Source of the DNA: an uncultured Prevotellaceae bacterium
Lineage (GTDB): Bacteria; Bacteroidota; Bacteroidia; Bacteroidales; Bacteroidaceae
Reading direction: 5' to 3'
Assembly: GCA_946406435.1 (NCBI GenBank)
Contig: CAMJKP010000023.1
Span: 1-43,797 of the forward strand
Length of the DNA: 43,797 nucleotides
The notes below the pieces were generated by a model. That model saw nothing but the letters and a program-made list of their open reading frames with translations, had not been told where the DNA came from and searched no databases. Within the stretch, counting starts at the first letter, position 1. Each line of letters opens with the position of its first letter. Position numbers and translations under genes: made by a program. Of the stretch, positions 34,312-40,585 are shown in pieces.

Positions 34312-36033
34312 GTGCACTTTAAATGGATTTATAATACACCATCGCCTACTTTGATGCGACAGGCGAGCGAATTGAGTGAGAAACTCAATATTGCTCCTGT
34401 GCTTTGTCGTCTTCTTATTGAGCGTGGAATAACGACGGAGTCAGCGGCAAAGCGCTTTTTCCGTCCTCAACTCAATGACCTTATCAATCCGTTCCTGATG
34501 AAGGATATGGATATCGCGGTGGATAGGCTTAATGATGCCATGGGACGTAAGGAACGTATCATGGTATATGGTGACTATGATGTTGACGGCTGTACGGCTG
34601 TAGCCCTCGTCTATAAGTTCCTTCGTCTGTACTATTCCAACATAGAATACTATATCCCTGATCGCTATGAGGAGGGATATGGAGTTAGTCGTAAGGCTAT
34701 TGACATGGCGAATGAGAATGGCGTTAAGCTGATTATCATTCTTGACTGTGGTATTAAGGCTCATGAGCAGATAGAGTATGCCAAGACATTGGGCATAGAC
34801 TTCATTATCTGTGATCACCATGTGCCAGATGATGTCCTTCCTCCTGCTGTGGCTATCTTGAATCCTAAGCGTCCTGATGACTCATATCCTTTCAAGCATC
34901 TGTGTGGATGTGGTGTGGGCTTTAAGCTGATGCAGGCTTTTGCCAAGAATAACGGTATTCCGTTCTCTCGTCTCATACCTTTGTTGGATCTCTGTGCCGT
35001 TAGTATTGCGGCTGATTTGGTAGAGGTGACAGATGAGAATCGTGTTTTGGCTTATCATGGATTGAAGCAGCTGAACCAGAATCCTTCTGTTGGATTGAAG
35101 TCTATTATTGACATTTGCGGACTCTCTGGCAGGGAGATATCCATGTCGGATATCGTCTTTAAGATTGGTCCACGTATCAACGCTTCTGGTCGTATGGAGA
35201 ACGGCAAACTATCAGTCGATCTTCTTGTTGAAAAGGAATATAACAATGCTATTCAGGCAGCCAAGCATATTGATGCCTATAATGAACAGCGTCGTGATAT
35301 TGACAAGCAGATGACCGATGAGGCCAATGGTATTGTTGAAAAGCTTGAGAGCCAGAGACATCGTTCAAGTATCGTGCTCTATGATGAGAACTGGAAGAAA
35401 GGCGTTATCGGTATTGTGGCTTCAAGATTGACTGAAATCTATTTCCGACCAACAGTTGTCCTTACTCGTGACGGACAGTTTGCTACTGGTAGTGCGCGTT
35501 CTGTTGCAGGTTTTGATGTCTATTCAGCCATAAAGAGCTGTCGTGACCTTCTGATTAACTTTGGCGGTCATACATACGCTTGTGGCTTGACAATCCGTTG
35601 GGAAGATGTTCCTGAGTTCAGCAAGCGCTTCTATAAATATGTGGAAGAGCATATCGAGCCAACACAGACGGAGGCAACCCTTACTGTTGATGCTGTAATA
35701 GACTTTAGGGATATTTCCCGTCGTCTTTATCATGATCTCAAACGATTTGCTCCTTTCGGTCCAGGAAACGTGAAGCCTACTTTCTGTACCCGTAACGTGT
35801 ATGATTTCGGAACTTCAAAGGTTGTAGGTCGTGAACAGGAGCATATAAAGCTTGAACTCGTGGATTCCAATTCCAATACCGTGATGAACGGCATAGCCTT
35901 CGGACAGTCGGCTTCCGCAAGATATATAAAGTCCCGTCGTTCATTCGATATTGTATATACACTTGAGGAGAATATCTATAAGCGTGGCAATGTTCAGCTT
36001 CAGATAGAGGATATAAAGCCTAATGAAGATTAG
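34312..36033 (+). CDS. recJ: Single-strand DNA exonuclease RecJ, GTG start
   Basis: A 573-residue DHH-family exonuclease that degrades single-stranded DNA 5' to 3' in recombination and mismatch repair. GTG 34312 gives a typical start (HFKWIYNTPSP); there is no ATG before residue 15. Motif I is YGDYDVDGCTA (88-93), motif II ILDCGIKAHEQ, motif III FIICDHHVPDD, and motif IV SIAADLV; the DHHA1 domain has the GGHTYACGLTI motif, and the C-terminal OB-like domain follows. The stop codon TAG is inside the first unit of a 7-bp array. recQ follows 104 bp downstream. Confidence 0.96.
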   Translation: MHFKWIYNTPSPTLMRQASELSEKLNIAPVLCRLLIERGITTESAAKRFFRPQLNDLINPFLMKDMDIAVDRLNDAMGRKERIMVYGDYDVDGCTAVALVYKFLRLYYSNIEYYIPDRYEEGYGVSRKAIDMANENGVKLIIILDCGIKAHEQIEYAKTLGIDFIICDHHVPDDVLPPAVAILNPKRPDDSYPFKHLCGCGVGFKLMQAFAKNNGIPFSRLIPLLDLCAVSIAADLVEVTDENRVLAYHGLKQLNQNPSVGLKSIIDICGLSGREISMSDIVFKIGPRINASGRMENGKLSVDLLVEKEYNNAIQAAKHIDAYNEQRRDIDKQMTDEANGIVEKLESQRHRSSIVLYDENWKKGVIGIVASRLTEIYFRPTVVLTRDGQFATGSARSVAGFDVYSAIKSCRDLLINFGGHTYACGLTIRWEDVPEFSKRFYKYVEEHIEPTQTEATLTVDAVIDFRDISRRLYHDLKRFAPFGPGNVKPTFCTRNVYDFGTSKVVGREQEHIKLELVDSNSNTVMNGIAFGQSASARYIKSRRSFDIVYTLEENIYKRGNVQLQIEDIKPNED

Positions 36034-36132
36034 GTGTTAGGTGTTGGGTGATAGGTGATAGCGGTTTGCAAAATACCACTCCCCAACACCTATCACCCAT
36101 CATCTAACACCTAACACCCATCACCCAACACC
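36030..36132. repeat. Inverted 7-bp-period arrays between recJ and recQ
   Basis: Left array 36030-36064: TTAGGTG twice, TTGGGTG, ATAGGTG, ATAGCGG. Right array 36084-36132: seven units of CAACACC, TATCACC, CATCATC, TAACACC, CATCACC type. The left array is the reverse complement of part of the right over about 31 nt with four mismatches, so the mRNA can form a long hairpin with a 22-nt loop. Its right end lies 5 bp before the recQ start codon and leaves no room for a ribosome site outside the array. Confidence 0.88.
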
Positions 36133-36137
36133 CAAAT

Positions 36138-38075
36138 ATGGACTACCTTTCCATTCTTCGACAATATTTCGGTTTCTCCGCGTTTAGGGGAATCCAGAAA
36201 GAGATTGTTGAGAGCATAGGTTCCGGTCATGATACTCTTGGATTGATGCCTACGGGTGGCGGTAAGAGTATTACGTTTCAGGTTCCGGCTCTTGCCATGG
36301 AAGGTGTGTGTCTTGTCATCACTCCGCTTATAGCTCTGATGAAGGATCAGGTGCAGCATCTTCGTGATAGAGGAATCCTTGCATCTGTCATCTATTCGGG
36401 CATGAGTCATGCGGAAGTCCTTCAGGTGCTTGATAATGCGGTCTATGGTGGTGTAAAATTCCTGTATGTTTCGCCAGAACGTTTGTCTTCTCCTCTTTTC
36501 ATAGCAAAGGTTCAGCAGATGCGTATCTGCTTCATCACGGTTGACGAGGCGCATTGTATCTCGCAATGGGGCTATGATTTCCGTCCTTCTTATCTCAATA
36601 TTGCAGAGATAAGGAATATTCTTGAACCGCAGGAAAATCCTTCTCTTCCACCTAAATACACCATTCCCGTCCTTGCGCTTACTGCAACAGCAACTCCACA
36701 GGTTGTGGATGATATTCAGGAACGTCTCGCTTTTTCTGAGAAGAGGGTAGTGCGGATGTCCTTTAAGCGTGAGAATCTGATTTATGTGGTTCGTCATACG
36801 GATAATAAGGAGGCCGAACTTGTTCATATCCTTAATTCCGTTCAAGGCTCAGCTATCGTATATACCCGTTCACGTCAGAATACCAAGGACGTAGCAAAGA
36901 TTCTTTCCTCTAATGGCATTTCTGCTACTTTTTATCATGCCGGACTTGATTTCGCCGTCAAGGATCAGCGACAGCAGGATTGGCAGAAAGATGAGGTTCG
37001 CGTAATGGTGGCAACAAATGCCTTTGGTATGGGTATTGACAAGCCTGATGTTAGGATTGTTGTACACATGGATTGTCCTGATTCCCTTGAGGCTTACTTT
37101 CAGGAGGCTGGTCGTGGAGGTCGTGACGGTAATAGGGCGTATGCTGTGTTGCTGTATAGCAGGTCTGACAGGCGTAATCTCCTTGCTCATGTACAGACGG
37201 CCTTTCCTGAGAAGGAATATATTCGAAAGGTGTATGACGACCTTTCATATTTCTTCCAGCTTGCGCTTCATGATGGGGAAGGGGCTCGTTATGAATTTAA
37301 CATAGATCGTTTCTGTCAGGTGTTCAAGCATTTCCCGACTCGTCTTTCGGGAGCTTTGGCTGTTCTTCAACGAGCAGGATACATAGAGTATGATTCTGAT
37401 CCTGAAAATCATCCTCGATGTCAGTTCCTGATTCCTCGTGATAGTCTGTATCAGCTTCATGGGCTTTCTGAGAATGAGGATTCTGTCATGACAGCCTTGT
37501 TACGAATATATTGTGGATTGTTCTCTGACCTTGTTTATATAGAAGAGGCTCGAATTGCTGATTACTCACACTTGCCTGTTGATGTTGTTCGTGTTGTCCT
37601 CAAATCGCTTGCCGGTCGTCGTATTATCAAGTATATCCCCCGTAGGAATGTGCCAATTATATATTACCCTCAGCAGAGGATAGAGTCTTCACATCTTGTC
37701 TTTCCGAAGGCAATCTACGAGGAACTTCAGGAAAGAATGGTTGCTCGTGTGAATTCTGTCCTTGAGTATGCAGAATCGGATGATGAGTGCCGTTCAACCA
37801 TTCTTCTTCGTTATTTGGGCGAGAATGCCGAAACTGATTGCGGATATTGCGATGTCTGTGTTGAGAGAAGGAGAAGTGAAAATACCATTTCTCAATCTCA
37901 TGAGGATGCCGTACAGGTTATTGTCGATGCAATCAATGATGCCGGTGGTAGCATGCCTATTGCCCAGATACATAGTTTACCTTTGACCAAGCATCAACTT
38001 GACGTTGCTTTAGAACAGTTACGTTCAGAGGGCAGACTTGTAATAAAAGGCTCAAAAGTCGCACTCGTAAAATGA
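36138..38075 (+). CDS. recQ: ATP-dependent DNA helicase RecQ
   Basis: A 645-residue RecQ-family 3'-5' helicase. Motif 0 FGFSAFRGIQKEIV, Walker A LMPTGGGKSITFQVP (K43), ITPLIALMKDQV, VDEAHCISQWGYDFRPSY (DEAH box), LTATATPQV, and motif VI QEAGRGGRDGN are all present. The RQC zinc site has C-RSTILLRYLGE and CGYCDVC. After this the usual HRDC domain is absent; a short winged-helix-like end (IHSLPLTKHQLDVALEQLRSEGRLVIKGSKVALVK) closes the protein. Follows recJ in the same direction, so the two repair genes are likely co-expressed. Confidence 0.95.
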   Translation: MDYLSILRQYFGFSAFRGIQKEIVESIGSGHDTLGLMPTGGGKSITFQVPALAMEGVCLVITPLIALMKDQVQHLRDRGILASVIYSGMSHAEVLQVLDNAVYGGVKFLYVSPERLSSPLFIAKVQQMRICFITVDEAHCISQWGYDFRPSYLNIAEIRNILEPQENPSLPPKYTIPVLALTATATPQVVDDIQERLAFSEKRVVRMSFKRENLIYVVRHTDNKEAELVHILNSVQGSAIVYTRSRQNTKDVAKILSSNGISATFYHAGLDFAVKDQRQQDWQKDEVRVMVATNAFGMGIDKPDVRIVVHMDCPDSLEAYFQEAGRGGRDGNRAYAVLLYSRSDRRNLLAHVQTAFPEKEYIRKVYDDLSYFFQLALHDGEGARYEFNIDRFCQVFKHFPTRLSGALAVLQRAGYIEYDSDPENHPRCQFLIPRDSLYQLHGLSENEDSVMTALLRIYCGLFSDLVYIEEARIADYSHLPVDVVRVVLKSLAGRRIIKYIPRRNVPIIYYPQQRIESSHLVFPKAIYEELQERMVARVNSVLEYAESDDECRSTILLRYLGENAETDCGYCDVCVERRRSENTISQSHEDAVQVIVDAINDAGGSMPIAQIHSLPLTKHQLDVALEQLRSEGRLVIKGSKVALVK

Positions 38076-38076
38076 C

Positions 38077-38104
38077 ATTACTCTTTACTCTTTACTCATT
38101 ACTC
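38077..38104. repeat. 7-bp-period array before the phosphoesterase gene
   Basis: Four heptamers: ATTACTC, TTTACTC, TTTACTC, ATTACTC, then a degenerate TATAAAC. The array fills the 37-bp gap between recQ and the next ATG (38113). Confidence 0.8.
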
Positions 38105-38112
38105 TATAAACT

Positions 38113-39102
38113 ATGATAGCATCCCTTCTTCTTACAATCTTTACATTTGTAGAACTCAATTGCGAAAATATTTTCGACACTCGTCACGATTCATTAAAAA
38201 ACGACTATGAATTTTGTGAGGGCGGTACCTATCATTGGGATTCCAAACGCTATTGGCGTAAGTTGAATAATATCAGTAAGGAACTCGTCTCAACAGGAGG
38301 TGAGTGGCAGGATTGGCAGGCACCAGATTTGATTGCACTCGTTGAGGTCGAGAATGATTCTGTTCTCTTCGACCTTACCCAGCGTTCTCTCCTCCGTACA
38401 GTCGGTTATAAGTATATAATGACAGATTCACCCGACCAGCGTGGTATAGACGTAGCCTTGCTTTATCATCCTTATAGCTTTGCTCCAGACACATCTTATA
38501 GCCTTCGCATAACTCCACCAGAAGGCTTTGGTCCAACTCGTGATATCCTCTATGTTCGTGGAAGGATGTTGGGCAGTTCTGTTCCTGACAGTATAGATTC
38601 AAATAGTAAACCTAAGAATGACGAGTTACATGTCTTTGTACTCCATGCTCCAAGTAGGCGAAAAGGCGAGAAAGCATCCGAGCCTTATCGTCTTGAGGTT
38701 GCTTCCCGACTTTGTTCAAGTATAGACTCCATACGTGCCATTTCTCCTGATGTCAATATCTTTATCACGGGAGATTTCAACGATTATTCAGACAATCGTG
38801 CTCTCCTTATGTTGGCAGAGCATTCTATGGTTGAGGTATCCAAGGATGCGAAGGGGACAAATGGAGCATTGGGCACTTATCGCTATAAAGGAGAGTGGGG
38901 GAGTCTCGACCATATTTTCTTCTCCCAGTCATTCTTGGATAATTGCAAGATAAAATATTGCCGTATTCATGATTTGCCATTCCTTACGGAAGAAGAACCC
39001 AAGTTCGGAGGTGTCCGTCCTTTGAGAACATACCGAGGCTACAAATACAATTACAACGGATTCAGCGACCACCTGCCTCTCGTCATCCGTTTTGAATACT
39101 AA
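38113..39102 (+). CDS. Secreted endonuclease/exonuclease/phosphatase-family protein
   Basis: A 329-residue protein of the EEP (DNase I-like) fold. The N-terminus is a short hydrophobic sequence (MIASLLLTIFTFVELNCENIFD) whose end already contains the first metal motif (ELNCENIFD); whether it is a signal peptide is uncertain. Further motifs: IALVEVEN with metal-binding Glu, RGIDVALLY, HAPSRR, NIFITGDFNDYSD, and the C-terminal SDHLPLVIRF with catalytic Asp-His. The substrate (nucleic acid, phospholipid or inositol phosphate) cannot be told. Last gene of the run that begins with the lysozyme. Confidence 0.85.
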   Translation: MIASLLLTIFTFVELNCENIFDTRHDSLKNDYEFCEGGTYHWDSKRYWRKLNNISKELVSTGGEWQDWQAPDLIALVEVENDSVLFDLTQRSLLRTVGYKYIMTDSPDQRGIDVALLYHPYSFAPDTSYSLRITPPEGFGPTRDILYVRGRMLGSSVPDSIDSNSKPKNDELHVFVLHAPSRRKGEKASEPYRLEVASRLCSSIDSIRAISPDVNIFITGDFNDYSDNRALLMLAEHSMVEVSKDAKGTNGALGTYRYKGEWGSLDHIFFSQSFLDNCKIKYCRIHDLPFLTEEEPKFGGVRPLRTYRGYKYNYNGFSDHLPLVIRFEY

Positions 39103-39140
39103 TTTGACGTCAATTCGACGAATTCAAGGCAAATGCATCT

Positions 39141-39396
39141 ACGATGCTGAACTGACAATAATTACCAATCTTCACAATCTTTTTCCAATAAGAAACTAGG
39201 CTTGCGCCCTGATGTAGAAAGTAAATTATAAGTAAATTAAACCAGTAAATTAATTTACTTATAAAATTTATTGCTCATTTGCTTTCCTATTAATATATTC
39301 GCGTAAGCGAGCCTTTCCTTTGATAAGATTGAGAACATGCGTAGCTTGTTGAGGCTTGCGAAAAATTATTGTCAGTTAAAAACATCTTGCTGTTTG
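39141..39396. mobile_element. MITE-like folding element, copy 2, with insert
   Basis: The left arm AACTGACAATAATTACCAAT (39150-39169) and the text after it match copy 1 up to CAATCTTTTTCCA. The right end ATTATTGTCAGTT (39365-39377) matches too. Flanking hairpins are GCATC-TAC-GATGC (39135-39147) and AACA/TGTT around TCTTGC (39381-39394). The centre is about 170 bp longer than in copy 1; a 9-bp direct repeat AGGCTTGCG at 39198-39206 and 39352-39360 brackets the extra part. Confidence 0.6.
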
Positions 39397-39587
39397 TCTT
39401 AAGGGCTATTATTCGCTGAAACTCATCAAGCTAAAGCAAGTCATCGAACTCACGTTAATTTACGGATGTTCTGCTCATTCCTTCCTATGTTTTCCTTCTC
39501 CACATAAGCGTTTTTTTTAGAATTAATCGTTCAACACGTACACGCCCTATAAAAACGCTTGTAATTATACTGATAATTAATGAGTTA

Positions 39588-39760
39588 AGAGCGTGTATGT
39601 GTTTGTCTAACACATACACAACACATACACAAGTCGTCACGCTCTAATGTGTATGTGTTGTGTATGACTTGTGTATATGTTTGATAAACATATACACGCC
39701 ACTAAACTGTCTGATTAACAAATTGTTATACCCTCATTTTTACCCCCGTGTATATGTTTG
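39588..39760. repeat. Palindrome cluster built on GTGTATRTGTT
   Basis: Perfect stems: 39593-39603 with 39609-39619 (11 bp), 39614-39630 with 39649-39665 (17 bp), 39671-39682 with 39686-39697 (12 bp, loop GAT), and an enclosing AGAGCGTG (39588-39595) with CACGCTCT (39638-39645). A single further unit is at 39748-39760. Several stems are mutually exclusive. It resembles an iteron or protein-binding cluster; there is no gene for a replication protein nearby. Confidence 0.8.
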
Positions 39761-39810
39761 GCGTTTTATTCTAAAAAAAAGTTCACCTGTTATCTTTTTA
39801 TACCATAACA

Positions 39811-39913
39811 GTAAGTCCGTTACAAGTCCGTTGTAAATCCGTTCCAGGTCCGTTCGGGAACTATAGGATCATGGGACTTACATGGGAGTTACATAGGACT
39901 TACATAGGACTTG
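39811..39913. repeat. 11-bp-period array C, two opposed blocks
   Basis: Block 1: TCCG at 39816, 39827, 39838 and 39849 (units like AGTCCGTTACA), period exactly 11. Block 2: GGA at 39874, 39885, 39896 and 39907 (units GGGACTTACAT, AGGACTTACAT), again 11. GGACTT is the reverse complement of AAGTCC, so the two blocks face each other. The array ends 73 bp before the promoter of the nuclease operon. Confidence 0.82.
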
Positions 39914-39985
39914 GGTGGTAGTTGGTGGATTCCTCGTCTGAAATATGCAAAAATACCGCATATAAGTGTTAAAAAACTTGTTTCT

Positions 39986-40017
39986 CTTGTCGCATCCAAA
40001 ATAAATGCTTATATTTG
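39986..40017 (+). promoter_or_regulatory. Promoter of the nuclease operon
   Basis: CTTG (39986-39989, one mismatch to TTTG), a 20-bp spacer and TATATTTG (40010-40017). The start codon at 40064 follows 46 nt later, which excludes the longer frame starting at 39911. Confidence 0.72.
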
Positions 40018-40063
40018 CAAATGTAATTTATTAGTTCTATTAACACAAAACTTTAATACTAAT

Positions 40064-40585
40064 ATGATGGAAAAGGAGATAATAGAAACTTATTATTTTA
40101 ATCCTGCTGACTTTGATGAAAGTGGTAGGAGATATGGGGATGGGGTGTCTTTCCGTGATGTGGTTAAAGAATATGAACGGGATTTTCACAAATGCTATTC
40201 CACGGAATATGCCCTAAACCTCTATGCAAATTCTTGTACAATGGCTTTGTTGGCAAAATCTAATGATGCTGCTCCATTCCTAATATATGGGATGGAATTA
40301 ACACGAGGAAAATCATTCGATGCTATTCAAGATCCTTACGTCAATCACGAAATGGAACAACATAGTAATAAGATATACGTATATGGTATTGATTCCGCAT
40401 TTATGACGGAGTTCGATAAATATGGTTATCCCATATTGGATGATAATAGCGACATTCTCCCATTGACTCTTCTTGTTGATAATACCATGCGAGACGGAGA
40501 GTTGCGCTTGGCTGTCCCAACATTGGATGATGAGGATGAAACAGAGAATGTAATTATTGATGTACCACAATTTGAATATGCATGA
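40064..40585 (+). CDS. Unknown protein, first gene of the nuclease operon
   Basis: A 173-residue soluble acidic protein. ATG 40064 or the next codon ATG 40067 begins the protein; the frame is open further upstream but the promoter lies at 39986-40017. Visible features: EIIETYYFNPADFDESGRRYG at the N-terminus, a helical region with two Cys residues, and a C-terminal acidic tail (DEDETENVIIDVPQFEYA). I recognise no family. It has no signal peptide. The stop codon overlaps the start of the nuclease gene (ATGA), so their translation is probably coupled and the products made in a fixed ratio. It could be a regulator, inhibitor or specificity subunit of the nuclease; this is a guess from position. 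Confidence 0.72.
   Translation: MMEKEIIETYYFNPADFDESGRRYGDGVSFRDVVKEYERDFHKCYSTEYALNLYANSCTMALLAKSNDAAPFLIYGMELTRGKSFDAIQDPYVNHEMEQHSNKIYVYGIDSAFMTEFDKYGYPILDDNSDILPLTLLVDNTMRDGELRLAVPTLDDEDETENVIIDVPQFEYA

Larger units (their letters stand above)
39103..40063. other. Gene-free repeat-rich region, 961 bp
   Basis: No reading frame with protein character. It holds MITE-like copy 2 (39141-39396), a poly-T and AT-rich stretch, a cluster of palindromes built on GTGTATRTGTT (39588-39760), an 11-bp-period array (39811-39910), and the promoter of the nuclease operon. It separates the housekeeping run from the nuclease operon. Confidence 0.7.

Noticed and set aside
39588..39760. CRISPR array
   Set aside because: Units are spaced irregularly, occur in both directions and have no spacers of even length; no cas gene is present.
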